A stretch of DNA of 64,000 nt from Candidatus Pacearchaeota archaeon (lineage in GTDB: Archaea > Nanobdellota > Nanobdellia > Pacearchaeales > DTIR01), in assembly GCA_018303805.1 (NCBI GenBank), contig JAGVXL010000001.1, positions 241,528 to 305,527 of the forward strand. Reading direction: 5' to 3'. Position numbers and translations under genes: made by a program. Under the pieces are notes generated by a model. The model was not told the DNA's origin. It did not search any database and saw only the letters and a program-made list of their open reading frames with translations. Positions within the stretch are counted from its first letter, which is position 1. Every line of letters starts with the position of its first letter. Below are positions 1 through 8,420 of this stretch, one piece after another.

Positions 1-1856
1 TTGTCATATGCCCTGCAGTTCCACTTGAAAACACCTTCATAGGGCAGTGCATAGGAAAAATTTGTCTGGTTATAAATGCCTGAGACATTTGTGCTGTTGG
101 TATGAACTGTTGCGGTTGAATTCCACACATAAAGGGTTATATTTGCCAAACTATTTGAATCAGATGCATTGCAAGAAAATATATGTGTGCTTACAGCAGT
201 TGATGTTGAATTTATTGGTAATGATAAATTCACAACAGGGGCTTCATTAACATTGAAAATAACACTTGTTGAATTCATGTTGCCTGCGGAGTCAAGTGCA
301 TAGAATATGAATGAGTGGCTTCCCAATGTTGTGTTAAATGTTGTGTTAGCACAATTTGCAAGCGAAATATTCGCTGCAGAATCAATACTATAAAGGCAGT
401 CACTTAAATTCAGATTATCAGATGCAGAGAAATTTATTGCTAAGGATGTGTTGGTTGTGTAAGTTGTGTTTTCTGGTTTGGCAAGTGTTAAGTTTGGCTT
501 TGTTTCATCAATTGAAAGCAGTGCAGCATAAACATTTATTCTTGGTAAATTCAAGCCACTCCCAGAATCATAAATAACTTTGCCTGTCCTGTTAAAAATA
601 TCCTTAATTTGAACTGTTGTTAAATTAGTATTTTTCTCAAGTTTCTTGTATTGCTTCAGCAATGCAATTGCTCCTGAAACATGCGGCGTTGCCATGCTTG
701 TGCCTGAAATAGAACAGTAGGAATTACCTGTTCCGCAGGCTGTCTGCACAGTGCCGCCTGTAACATGGGACATTGTTGAATTTATGCTAACTCCTGGAGC
801 AAGAACTATTGTAATGTTGTTCCTATTGTATGTCACAGCATCATTCTTGTTTACAGCACCAACAGCAGTTGCATTCCTTATGCATGCAGGATTTGCAATT
901 GAATTTGTGTTGCCGTTATTTCCAGTTGCTGCAACAACAGTTATGTTTGCAGCAGTTGCGTTGTCTATCGCGCTTGTAAATGCAGTTGAGAGATTATCGC
1001 AGTAACTTCTATAGACAGTTGTTGTGCCCAAACTCATGCTTATGACTGAAATGTTAAAAATAGTGGAATTATCAGCACACCATTGCACTCCTGCAGTAAT
1101 GTCTGATGTATAGCCATCACCATTAGAGTCCAATGCCTTTATTGCAACTATTCTTGCTCCTGGCGCAACTCCTGTGATGCTGCCATTTGCAGCAACTATG
1201 CCTGCAACATGAGTGCCATGCCCATTGTCATCAATTGGATTCTTATCAAGATTGACATAATCATACCCCGCTATGACTTTACATGAAAAATCAGTGTTAT
1301 TGCCGAAGCATCCGCCCAAATCTGGATGCGAGTAATTCACGCCAGTATCAATCACGCAAACTGTTTGTGTTTCTCCAGTAAGGTTTGTTCCATTAACCTT
1401 TATTGGCATGACAAGGCTTGCGTTAATCAAAGGCACAGAATCTTGCAGGAGTGCATGAACAGGCAAATCCTCATCGATTTTCTCCACACGCGCGTCATTT
1501 TTGAGCTGTTCAAGAACATCAGCTGAAACTTCAACTGCAATTGAATTGCCAAAATCATGCTTTAATCTGAACTTGCCAGCAGGAAATTTTGAAAAATCAG
1601 AAATAACCTCTGCTTTAACCTCTTTCACTTCCTTAACATTCCCAAAAGATTTTGCCTTAACCGCTGAAATTTGTGCAGGTTCTTTCATGTAAACAAAAAC
1701 CCTAACCTTACCTTCAGAGGCAATTTTCTCATAGACTGCATTGTCAACTTTAACGCTACCTGATTTACCACTTCCTGAACTTGAGGCAAAAGAATTTACA
1801 ATTACCAGAATGAATAATATGAAAAATAAAATTCCCAGCACATATTTCTTTTTCAT
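1..1856 (-). CDS. Subtilisin-like secreted serine protease (S8), C-terminus beyond window
   Basis: The reading frame is open from ATG at 1856 to the left edge, 618 codons, so the C-terminus is missing. An N-terminal hydrophobic segment (about residues 4-25) acts as signal peptide. A propeptide-like region follows, then the S8 catalytic domain with Asp170 in VIDTGV, His213 in GHGTHVAG, oxyanion Asn313 in ATGNNG and Ser387 in GTSMATPH. The C-terminal part inside the window looks like Ig-like surface repeats, ending near a WNCRAYD stretch. It should be exported, self-processed and cell-wall or membrane associated. The family assignment is secure from the complete triad; the substrate is unknown. 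Confidence 0.93.
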   Translation of the reverse strand, partial: MKKKYVLGILFFILFILVIVNSFASSSGSGKSGSVKVDNAVYEKIASEGKVRVFVYMKEPAQISAVKAKSFGNVKEVKEVKAEVISDFSKFPAGKFRLKHDFGNSIAVEVSADVLEQLKNDARVEKIDEDLPVHALLQDSVPLINASLVMPIKVNGTNLTGETQTVCVIDTGVNYSHPDLGGCFGNNTDFSCKVIAGYDYVNLDKNPIDDNGHGTHVAGIVAANGSITGVAPGARIVAIKALDSNGDGYTSDITAGVQWCADNSTIFNISVISMSLGTTTVYRSYCDNLSTAFTSAIDNATAANITVVAATGNNGNTNSIANPACIRNATAVGAVNKNDAVTYNRNNITIVLAPGVSINSTMSHVTGGTVQTACGTGNSYCSISGTSMATPHVSGAIALLKQYKKLEKNTNLTTVQIKDIFNRTGKVIYDSGSGLNLPRINVYAALLSIDETKPNLTLAKPENTTYTTNTSLAINFSASDNLNLSDCLYSIDSAANISLANCANTTFNTTLGSHSFIFYALDSAGNMNSTSVIFNVNEAPVVNLSLPINSTSTAVSTHIFSCNASDSNSLANITLYVWNSTATVHTNSTNVSGIYNQTNFSYALPYEGVFKWNCRAYD

Positions 1857-1894
1857 CTCGCAATAACCCCAAAGATTATTATAACTCCCTACAT

Positions 1895-2218
1895 CTATGA
1901 AACCGCTTCACACTTTCCCTGCACACAACTGCAGCTTTTAATCTGGCAGGCATACATTGCAATGCACATCAAGTCAGAAGGGCAGTTTTTTGCAGTTAAA
2001 TTTTCTGCTTGAATTTTGCCTGCACAAACCTCTTTTCCCCCCATGGCACAGGAGCAGCATGTTGTCTGCACTTTCACGCAGTCAGCATCAGTTACGCATT
2101 CAGCGGAGCCAGATTTATTCTGGTTAAAAGTCCTGTTTGAAAACACTGCCAGAACCACAACTAAAAACAGCGCAATAATCCCCGCCGCCTTAAACAAAAC
2201 ACCCCTTTTCCAGCCCAT
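1895..2218 (-). CDS. Small Cys-rich membrane-anchored protein
   Basis: I do not recognise this gene. The 107-residue product has one N-terminal membrane segment (about residues 10-27) followed by a short extracytoplasmic domain holding thirteen cysteines in clustered patterns such as TTCCSCAMGG and SCSCVQGKC, which suggests disulfides or metal binding outside the cell. The ATG at 2218 is preferred; an in-frame TTG lies two codons upstream at 2224. It is transcribed towards the protease gene with a 38-base gap and divergently from the ABC transporter. Confidence 0.7.
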   Translation of the reverse strand: MGWKRGVLFKAAGIIALFLVVVLAVFSNRTFNQNKSGSAECVTDADCVKVQTTCCSCAMGGKEVCAGKIQAENLTAKNCPSDLMCIAMYACQIKSCSCVQGKCEAVS

Positions 2219-2317
2219 ATCCAAGAATATATCCCCATGTTAAAAAACCTTTCCCCAATGCAACTGCAAATATTTTTAAATCAGTGAAGATTAAAATTAA
2301 TATACAAAAAGGGCAAA

Positions 2318-3253
2318 ATGGCAGGTTCAATTCTTAAAATAGAAAATTTGAAAAAGAGTTTCGGCAGGAAGGAAATCCTCAAGGGGATAAATCTAGATAT
2401 AGGGGAAGGCGAGGTTTTCGGCATAATAGGCATGTCAGGCAGCGGCAAAAGTGTGTTTTTAAAAACAATAGTTAATTTCTGGAAGCCATCTGCGGGGAAG
2501 GTTATGTATAAAAATGCTGACACGAAAAAGTTTGCATTCAGGAAGCACTTTGGATTTTCAACACAGGAATCATGCTTCTATCCTGAACTGAGTGTTGAAG
2601 AAAACCTGATGCATTATGGCAGGCTTTATGGCTTAAAGGGGAAGGAAATTAAAGACAGGATAAAAAATCTGCTTGAGATGCTGAAACTTGAAAGCTGCGC
2701 GAAACAGATTTCAGCAGAGCTTTCCGGAGGCATGCAAAAAAGGCTTGATATTGCATGCTCGTTAATACACAAGCCCAAACTTCTGCTGCTGGATGAGCCG
2801 ACAGTTGAGCTTGACCCCATATTAAGAAGAGAAGTCATGAACTTAATTAGCAAGGTGAATAAAGAAGAGAAAGTCACAATTTTGATGGCTTCCCATCTGC
2901 TAGGCGGTATAGAGGCAATGTGCAGCAATATTGCGATATTGCATGAAGGAAAGATAATCAAAACAGGCAACCCTAGCAGGATAAGGGAAGAATATGGGAA
3001 GAACGAGGAAATCCATATTAGGCTTGCATCTGGGAACTACAAGAAGGCTGAAAAGCAGCTTGAAAGCAAGAAAAGCAGTTTTGGCATAAACAAGATAATA
3101 ACCAATCACTTGCTTACAATTTACTGCAAAGATGCTGAAAAAATCCTGCAGCATATCTTGAGCATGCTAAAAAACATGAATGAAAAAATTGTGGAGTTGC
3201 ATGTAAGCAAGCCGAGTTTGACAGAAGTGTTCACTTCATTAATAAGAGAGTAG
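2318..3253 (+). CDS. ABC transporter ATP-binding protein
   Basis: This 311-residue ATPase powers an ABC-2 exporter. It has a Walker A GMSGSGKS (residues 38-45), Q-loop region near STQES, signature LSGGM (135-139), Walker B LLLLDEP (155-161) and H-loop His193. The C-terminal about 80 residues are the accessory extension typical of drug or lipid exporter ATPases. An AT-rich TATA-like stretch near 2269-2280 precedes the ATG. The permease gene follows after 63 bases, so the two should form a complex with two copies of each. The exported substrate is not evident. Confidence 0.93.
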   Translation: MAGSILKIENLKKSFGRKEILKGINLDIGEGEVFGIIGMSGSGKSVFLKTIVNFWKPSAGKVMYKNADTKKFAFRKHFGFSTQESCFYPELSVEENLMHYGRLYGLKGKEIKDRIKNLLEMLKLESCAKQISAELSGGMQKRLDIACSLIHKPKLLLLDEPTVELDPILRREVMNLISKVNKEEKVTILMASHLLGGIEAMCSNIAILHEGKIIKTGNPSRIREEYGKNEEIHIRLASGNYKKAEKQLESKKSSFGINKIITNHLLTIYCKDAEKILQHILSMLKNMNEKIVELHVSKPSLTEVFTSLIRE

Positions 3254-3316
3254 AAAAAACAGCCGCTTAATGAAGCAAAAAGGGCAAAATAATAAATAAA
3301 AAAGAGGGAATTGAAA

Positions 3317-4906
3317 ATGAGGAATCTGATTGAGTTGATAAAGAAAGATTTTAAACTCCTGTTCAGAAATAAAAGCTCAACATTGATTTTTGTTTTAGGG
3401 CCATTGCTGATTGTCCTTATTCTCGGATTTGCCTTTAATAGCGCTGATTTATACGGCTTGAAGCTCGCGACATACTCTCAGCAATACAGCACATTAACCG
3501 ATGGCCTGCTTAACAAGCTATCAAGCCAATTTACAATAATCAAAACAGCAACCCAGCAGGCATGCATAAATGGGGTAAAGCTAAGCGAGTGGCATGTCTG
3601 CCTTGTTTTTCCAAATGGATTTGACATAAAAGGAAATAACAACATTGATTTCTACATAAACCCCACAAAGATGAATTTAGTGTATATCATAACAAATCTT
3701 ATCTCGGCGAAGGTGGGTGAGCAAACTACAGAGATAAGCAAGGAGCTGGTTGAAGCCCTATTGAAAAAAATGAGTTTTGTAAAAGATGAAGTTGATAAAA
3801 ACAAGGAGCTGCTTGCAAACATAAATGAAGCTACTGTAGACATAAAAGACAGGTCTTCAAGGCTGTATGATAAGTTTGCAGCCCTCAATATCTCTTTTAA
3901 TGAAACCGGCCTGAACACAACAGGAATTGAAGAACAGCTCAAGACCTTGAGGATTAATGCCGCAAAAATCGGCACTGCAAAAGAGAACATAAGTGATTCA
4001 GAAATAAAGTCAATAATCTCAAGCGCTTACACAAACGTAAGCAGCGAGATAACGATACTCACTTCATCCATAACTGACTTAAAGGATGCTGTGCAGTCAG
4101 CAAGAGACACTTTAAACAATGCTTCAAGCAGCCAGGTGATGGCAAAAACAAGCCTGGCAACGACACTGCTGCAGCTTGACAATTCTCTTAATGACATAAA
4201 TAACATGAGCAGCAGTTTTGCAGTCATGCAGGAACAATTGATAACTGGGCTGGATGCAAGCAAACTTGTCCAGCCAATCACAACAAGCATCAAGGAGGTT
4301 ACAACAGAGAAGCGTTATATCAGCTTTATATTTCCCATCCTGCTTGTAATGATGCTTATGTTCGGGGGAATTTTTTTCGGCTCAAGCCTTGTGATAAGCG
4401 AGAAAACCTCAAAGGCATATTTCCGCAATTTGATTGTCCCTGTGAGAAGGATAACCTTTATTCTATCAGCATATATAACAACGATGATTGTTCTTGCAGC
4501 AGAAGCAGGAATTGTTTTTGGTGCCGTGTATTTTTTTACAAAGTCGGCGATAAGGCCTGATTTGTTGGCAGCACTTGTGCTTATAGCAAGTGTTTTTACA
4601 TTCATAGGCTTGCTGATTGGCTATATTTCAAGGAACTCGGAAGTTGCCATGCTCCTCTCAATAGCGATTGTTGCCCTGCTGATGTTCTTCTCAAACTTAA
4701 TCCTGCCGATAGAAACCATTGCATACATGAAAGAAGTTGCAGTTTACAACCCCTTCACCATAGCATCCAACATAATCAAGGAGAGTATGCTCTTAAGCAT
4801 AGGCTACAAGGCACAACTCAAATATATAACAGTCCTATTCTCTTATCTTGCAATTGCTTTCATCTCAAGCCTGCTTGCGCAGAAACTCAGCAAAAGGCAT
4901 GTTTAA
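3317..4906 (+). CDS. ABC-2 type transporter permease
   Basis: A 529-residue membrane protein. One transmembrane helix lies near residues 20-40, then a large extracytoplasmic region of about 280 residues rich in predicted coiled-coil, then about five transmembrane helices in the last 200 residues. This is the layout of ABC-2 permeases of the YhgE/ABC2_membrane_3 kind. The ATG at 3317 is chosen over a TTG at 3311 because GAGGG at 3304-3308 is properly spaced for it. Partner of the ATPase just upstream. Its 3' end overlaps by 20 bases the convergent ispH remnant. Confidence 0.88.
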   Translation: MRNLIELIKKDFKLLFRNKSSTLIFVLGPLLIVLILGFAFNSADLYGLKLATYSQQYSTLTDGLLNKLSSQFTIIKTATQQACINGVKLSEWHVCLVFPNGFDIKGNNNIDFYINPTKMNLVYIITNLISAKVGEQTTEISKELVEALLKKMSFVKDEVDKNKELLANINEATVDIKDRSSRLYDKFAALNISFNETGLNTTGIEEQLKTLRINAAKIGTAKENISDSEIKSIISSAYTNVSSEITILTSSITDLKDAVQSARDTLNNASSSQVMAKTSLATTLLQLDNSLNDINNMSSSFAVMQEQLITGLDASKLVQPITTSIKEVTTEKRYISFIFPILLVMMLMFGGIFFGSSLVISEKTSKAYFRNLIVPVRRITFILSAYITTMIVLAAEAGIVFGAVYFFTKSAIRPDLLAALVLIASVFTFIGLLIGYISRNSEVAMLLSIAIVALLMFFSNLILPIETIAYMKEVAVYNPFTIASNIIKESMLLSIGYKAQLKYITVLFSYLAIAFISSLLAQKLSKRHV

Positions 4907-5507
4907 GCGTTTTGGCACTCTTTCTTTTCCATTTCTTGTTTCTCAGGCATTTTATTATACTCTCTGAAACAAACAAGGGAGTTGAAGCACTTGCAATAAT
5001 CCCGATTTTTCTGGCTCCAACAGGGATTTTTTCAGCATCCTTGACTGCCTGAACAAGTTCAGCCCTGCAAAACTTCCTGCACACATCAACAAGATTGTTC
5101 GCATTTTTTGAAATGCTGCCCCCAACAACAAGAACCAAATCAGATTTTCCTGCAATTTCAGCAGCATTCTCCTGCCTTGATTCTGTCTCTGGGCACCTTG
5201 TTGGGATAAAAACAACATTCTCGGGGTTCTTGCATTTTCGCTTTATAACCGGCAAAATCTCATTTATCCTGTCAAGCGTTTGAGTTGTTTGGGTGAGCAC
5301 AACAGCTTTGGAAAGGCGGGGGATTTTCACTGCTTCTTTTATGCTGCCGACAATTATCGGCTTTTTTAAAAAACTGCAGATGTTCTTTGTTTCTGCATGT
5401 TTCTTGTCAGCGATAATAACAACCAGATAGCCTTTTTTTTCAAAACTCAAGGCAAGATTAAGCAGTTTCTTTACAAAAGGGCATATCAAATCTAAAAATT
5501 CTAAGTC
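4887..5507 (-). pseudogene. ispH: C-terminal two thirds of IspH (LytB), N-terminus lost
   Basis: The frame matches 4-hydroxy-3-methylbut-2-enyl diphosphate reductase from the middle Cys ligand (ICPFVKK) onwards. The His/Glu pair (KKHAE), QTT, the third Cys ligand region (TRCPETESRQ), VVGGSISKN and ASASTP are all recognisable. The first roughly 95 residues, which carry the first iron-sulfur Cys, are absent. The frame begins exactly where the ispG fragment ends, offset by -1 across an A7 run. It cannot be a normal IspH. I read it as a deletion remnant, possibly made worse by an indel; the homology itself is clear. Confidence 0.8.
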
Positions 5508-5707
5508 TTTTTTTCTGATTCCATGTCTGGGATTGCTATTCTAACAATCTCGCAGCCAGCTTCCTCCAGCTGGCTAATCTGTTTGATTGTTTCTTCTGCA
5601 TTTCGTGTTCTTATATCGCACATTGACTGGACCCTAACAGGATTATTGCCGCCAAGAATAAGTTTCCCAACTCCAACCTCTTTTGTCCTTTTTCTCTTAA
5701 TCCGCAT
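5501..5707 (-). pseudogene. ispG: N-terminal fragment of IspG (GcpE)
   Basis: From ATG at 5707 the 68-residue frame matches the start of 4-hydroxy-3-methylbut-2-enyl diphosphate synthase: KEVGVGKLILGGNNPVRVQSM, then the EEAGCEIVRIAIPDME barrel strand. It stops at 5501-5503 after KKT. The rest of the TIM barrel and the iron-sulfur domain are missing, and IspH sequence takes over in the next frame. Both genes belong to the MEP isoprenoid pathway, which most archaea lack (established knowledge). This therefore looks like the scar of a deletion inside an acquired ispG-ispH pair. Confidence 0.78.
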
Positions 5708-5803
5708 AATAATAAGCAGAATCAAAAATTTAAATAACTTGCTAAACAGCAAGTTAGCACTCTCAAGGAGAAAATTTAAATAGTTTTATAGGTTGGAATA
5801 GGA

Positions 5804-6661
5804 ATGGCTAAACAGATAGATATTGAAAAGCTTATAGAAATGCTTTATAACCAAGACAGCGATTTGGGTAAAGCAGCTAATGAAGGGGTGAATGAGGGCT
5901 TGTTCAGGGCAATGCATACAAAAGAAAGCGGGCTTGTTCATTATGTTGATGAAGCGAAAGTTGATAAGGCTATAAAATACATGCAGAAAAAAGGCCGTAG
6001 TGCTGCAGAAATCAAGCAGAAAATTTCAAGTGAAATTGCAAACGGACTGTATTTGAATACTGCTGGCAAAAAGGTTTTCTTGCGTGAGAGAACCGAGGAA
6101 AAAAAGGAGCATGGCTTGCTTTACAAGATTGAGCATCCAGTACAGACAATCAAAAGCTATCTTGCACCGAGACCTGTAGACAATATCCTGAGGGCGGCAG
6201 GTAAATTCTATGACATATTAAAAATGGGCGGGGATTTTGCGTCTGAAAAATTTAAGAACGCTGTTATAAAACTTAACCAGTATGATTTTCTGCACCCTAT
6301 ATTGCAGATAGCAAAAGAGGAAAAATTAAAGGGGATTAACTATAACCAAACGCTAAAGAGTATAAACGAGAATATCAAAAAGTATGGGAAGGATATGACA
6401 GAGGGCATTAAAGAGATGGCCAAAGAATATGTTCCAGCCAAGGTTACAGCATCAATCCTCCTCATAGCATCATTCCTTATGCTTGGCTTTTCTGCATCAA
6501 ACCTGACAGGATTTGCAATAGCTGGAAACAAGATTCCTTCAGGGTATCCTATCGGCGCGGGATTTGTCCTTCTCGCCATCGCATTCTGCCTGTCTTTCTT
6601 CAAGAGAAAGCCAAAAAAACAAAAGGGAAAGGCAGGAAAAATTAAGGGAAAAAGCAAGTAG
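5804..6661 (+). CDS. Membrane protein with lysine-rich cytoplasmic domain and two C-terminal helices
   Basis: I do not recognise the family. About 200 charged, helical residues come first with no signal peptide, then two transmembrane helices (about residues 212-235 and 245-265) and a very basic tail ending in lysines. The loop between the helices carries SNLTGFAIAG. That loop, the following helix and the basic end together resemble a tripartite surface-sorting signal (see findings). It stands alone between the ispG/ispH remnant and uL11. Confidence 0.65.
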   Translation: MAKQIDIEKLIEMLYNQDSDLGKAANEGVNEGLFRAMHTKESGLVHYVDEAKVDKAIKYMQKKGRSAAEIKQKISSEIANGLYLNTAGKKVFLRERTEEKKEHGLLYKIEHPVQTIKSYLAPRPVDNILRAAGKFYDILKMGGDFASEKFKNAVIKLNQYDFLHPILQIAKEEKLKGINYNQTLKSINENIKKYGKDMTEGIKEMAKEYVPAKVTASILLIASFLMLGFSASNLTGFAIAGNKIPSGYPIGAGFVLLAIAFCLSFFKRKPKKQKGKAGKIKGKSK

Positions 6662-6683
6662 AAGAAAATAAGCAATAACAAAC

Positions 6684-6692
6684 TTTATAAAA
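6684..6692 (+). promoter_or_regulatory. TATA box of the uL11 gene
   Basis: TTTATAAAA is centred about 26 bases before the ATG at 6714, so the transcript is expected to start at or next to the start codon (leaderless). Confidence 0.65.
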
Positions 6693-6713
6693 CTTCTTTT
6701 TTTACTCCTTGAC

Positions 6714-7433
6714 ATGATAATGAAGCTGCTTGTTGACGCCGGTGACATGAAACCAAATCCTGCAATTAGCCAGAAAATCGGGCCTTTGGGCCTGAACCTT
6801 GGCAAGATAATACAGGATGTGAACAAGGCAACTTCAGAGTTTAAGGGAATAAAGGTTCCTGTTGCATTAGACATAGACACAAAAACTAAAACCTTCAAAG
6901 TGGAGGTTTCAACACCCCCGACTTCTGAACTGCTTAAGAAAGAGTTTGGCTTGGAAAAAGGTTCTGGTGAGCCAAACAATATTAAGGTTGCCAATGCAGC
7001 CATTGAGCAGGTTATTTCAATTGCAAAGACAAAGCAGCAGGCATTGCTCACAGAGGATTTCAAGAAGGCAGTAAAAAATGTTTTAGGAACTTGCGTCAGC
7101 TTGGGCATTCTCGTTGAAAACAAGAATGCCAAGGATGCCTGCAAGGAAGTTGATGAAGGCAAGTATGATGAAGCTATAAAACAGCAAAAAACTCAGGTTA
7201 GCCCTGAAAAAAAATCCGAGCTTGAGAGCCATTTCGCAAAAGTCAAGGCCAAGCAGGATGAGATGCTGAAGAAGAAGGCAGAAGAGGAAGCAGCAAAGGC
7301 AGCTGCAGCTGCCCCAGCAGCAGGAGCAACTCCGGCAGCAGGAACAGCAACTGCAGCAGGGGCGGGGGCTTCAGTAGCAGGGACAAAAACAGAGGCAAAG
7401 GCAGAAGCTAAGCCTGCAAAAGCAGGAAAGTAA
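6714..7433 (+). CDS. rpl11: 50S ribosomal protein uL11 with Ala-rich C-terminal tail
   Basis: uL11 binds the GTPase-associated centre of 23S rRNA and helps factor recruitment. The N-terminal domain (PNPAISQKIGPLGLNLGKI, about residues 13-33) and the rRNA-binding C-terminal domain (KQQALLTEDFKKAVKNVLGTC) are intact through about residue 165. After it comes a charged linker and an Ala/Gly/Pro-rich tail of about 50 residues that resembles the hinge of P1/L12 and is not usual for uL11. A second ATG lies at 6720. It is not next to uL1-uL10-P1, which sits 54 kb away. Confidence 0.94.
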   Translation: MIMKLLVDAGDMKPNPAISQKIGPLGLNLGKIIQDVNKATSEFKGIKVPVALDIDTKTKTFKVEVSTPPTSELLKKEFGLEKGSGEPNNIKVANAAIEQVISIAKTKQQALLTEDFKKAVKNVLGTCVSLGILVENKNAKDACKEVDEGKYDEAIKQQKTQVSPEKKSELESHFAKVKAKQDEMLKKKAEEEAAKAAAAAPAAGATPAAGTATAAGAGASVAGTKTEAKAEAKPAKAGK

Positions 7434-7554
7434 AAACCTGGATGAGAGCCAAAAATCCACATAAAAATAACAAAACCTGCAAAAAATAACCCTATATAAT
7501 AATAGTAATATTAAATCAGTTTAAACTCATTAAAATTCAAGGGCTTAACAAAAT
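7434..7554. other. Non-coding gap after uL11
   Basis: AT-rich sequence between the uL11 stop and the tRNA-Pro promoter. I see no ORF of note and no clear hairpin here. Confidence 0.5.
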
Positions 7555-7562
7555 TTTATAAA
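7555..7562 (+). promoter_or_regulatory. TATA box of tRNA-Pro
   Basis: TTTATAAA lies about 28 bases before the first base of the mature tRNA at 7586, the normal archaeal spacing. Confidence 0.65.
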
Positions 7563-7585
7563 CCGCTTGCCTCTAATCAAAAAGA

Positions 7586-7659
7586 GGGGCTGTGGGATAG
7601 TCTGGTTAGCCTTCGAGCTTTGGGAGCTTGCGACCCCAGTTCAAATCTGGGCAGCCCCA
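7586..7659 (+). tRNA. tRNA-Pro (anticodon TGG)
   Basis: A complete cloverleaf of 74 bases. The acceptor stem GGGGCTG pairs perfectly with CAGCCCC, discriminator A at 7659. The anticodon stem CGAGC/GCTTG closes the loop TTTGGGA, giving anticodon TGG. The T arm CCCAG/CTGGG encloses TTCAAAT. CCA is not encoded and there is no intron. A pair of unusual hairpins begins right after the 3' end. Confidence 0.95.
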
Positions 7660-7662
7660 TCG

Positions 7663-7769
7663 AGGAGTTTCGCTCTGCTAACATAGGAGATATCAATAAC
7701 CAGAGCGTAACTCCGAGTAGCATTTTGGTTTGCTAAAATAGGAAATAGCAATAACAAATCAAAATGCGA
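7663..7769 (+). repeat. Two tandem hairpins with conserved loops and different stems
   Basis: Hairpin 1 has the stem GGAGTTTCGCTCTG with CAGAGCGTAACTCC (13 of 14 pairs). Hairpin 2 has GCATTTTGGTTTG with CAAATCAAAATGC (12 pairs plus one G-T). The stems share no sequence. The loops of about 22 bases are nearly identical: each starts CTAA, then A/C, ATAGGA, then A/G, ATA, one variable base and CAATAA. Conserved loop plus compensatory stem is the mark of a selected RNA structure. It lies between tRNA-Pro and eL43 and may be cotranscribed with both. Confidence 0.65.
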
Positions 7770-7794
7770 GACCCATTCATAATCAATTTAAAAC

Positions 7795-8007
7795 ATGTCA
7801 AAAAGAAACAAAGTAGGCTCTGCAGGGAGATTCCGCGCAGGATACGGAAGGAAAGTAAGGGAAAAAGTATGGAAGGTTGAAAAGATACAGAAGCAAAAGC
7901 AATTATGCCGCTGCTGCGGAAAGCCAAAAGCGAAAAGGCTTTCTAAAGGATTATGGGAATGCAAGGCATGCAATAAAAAATTCACAAGCCATGCCTATCA
8001 CACTTAA
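7795..8007 (+). CDS. rpl37ae: 50S ribosomal protein eL43 (L37Ae)
   Basis: This 70-residue zinc-ribbon protein of the large subunit has the family start KVGSAGRFRAGYGRKVREKV and two CxxC pairs (Cys38/Cys41 and Cys56/Cys59) around KRLSKGLWECKAC. It ends in the usual SHAYHT-type tail. Length is normal. No TATA box sits at the right distance from its ATG, so it may be read from the tRNA-Pro promoter through the tandem hairpins. Confidence 0.92.
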   Translation: MSKRNKVGSAGRFRAGYGRKVREKVWKVEKIQKQKQLCRCCGKPKAKRLSKGLWECKACNKKFTSHAYHT

Positions 8008-8068
8008 AAACAATCAAAAAAGGCACTAACAGTAAATTTTTAAATCATAATCAAGTAATAAAAACACC

Positions 8069-8209
8069 TTTAGAAACAGAGGAAATCAGGCAAGGCTTAC
8101 CGAGGTGAGAATTACGGGATTTCCTACAGGGAAAATCTATAGATTTTCCATGCCCCAAAAACCGAAAGGTTTTTGCGGTGCCCCGAAAATCTCTCAAGAT
8201 TTTCGCGGG
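8069..8209 (+). repeat. Mosaic palindromic repeat, copy A (leader of rpoP)
   Basis: A chain of hairpins: GGAAATC with GATTTCC, GGAAAATC-TATA-GATTTTCC, AAAAACC-GAAA-GGTTTTT and CGAAAATC with GATTTTCG. Positions 8118-8192 are identical over 75 bases to 62332-62406 in front of uL10. A TTTAGAAACAGAGGAAATCA unit at its left edge recurs at the very end of the window. It lies between a TATA-like TTTTTAAATC at about 8037 and the rpoP start, so it is probably transcribed in the 5' leader. Confidence 0.8.
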
Positions 8210-8228
8210 GGTGTAACCAAAAAGAAAG

Positions 8229-8366
8229 ATGGCAAATTACAAATGTTTTTTTTGCAGCAGGCAAATCTCCAGCAAGAGCCTCGAGAAAAGGTTTGTATGC
8301 CCAAGCTGCGGCAGCAGGGTTTTCTTCAAGCCAAGGGGCGCTGTAAAAAAGGTTAAGGCTGTGTAA
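8229..8366 (+). CDS. rpoP: DNA-directed RNA polymerase subunit P (Rpo12)
   Basis: A 45-residue protein read from ATG at 8229 to TAA at 8364-8366. It has the zinc-ribbon pattern of Rpo12/Rpb12: YKCFFC (Cys6, Cys9), then VCPSCGSRVFFKPRG (Cys24, Cys27) and a basic end. Rpo12 bridges the Rpo3/Rpo10 assembly platform to the large subunits. Gene order eL43-rpoP-prefoldin beta is a normal archaeal cluster. Its leader holds mosaic repeat copy A. Confidence 0.88.
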   Translation: MANYKCFFCSRQISSKSLEKRFVCPSCGSRVFFKPRGAVKKVKAV

Positions 8367-8420
8367 AGATGGAAAAGGGAATTGGGGGAATAAAATATTC
8401 AAAAACAAATAAGGTAGAAA

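Noticed and set aside
5501-5514. Programmed -1 frameshift producing an IspG-IspH fusion protein
   Set aside because: The slip heptamer is perfect, but the fused product would lack the catalytic parts of both enzymes, so a deletion scar is simpler. Kept only as an observation.
6672-6680. A CAATAAC motif similar to the tandem-hairpin loop, upstream of uL11
   Set aside because: It lacks flanking complementary arms and the rest of the loop sequence.
8105-8356. An 83-codon ORF overlapping repeat copy A and rpoP
   Set aside because: It reads through palindromes and overlaps rpoP in another frame; only the rpoP frame has family motifs.
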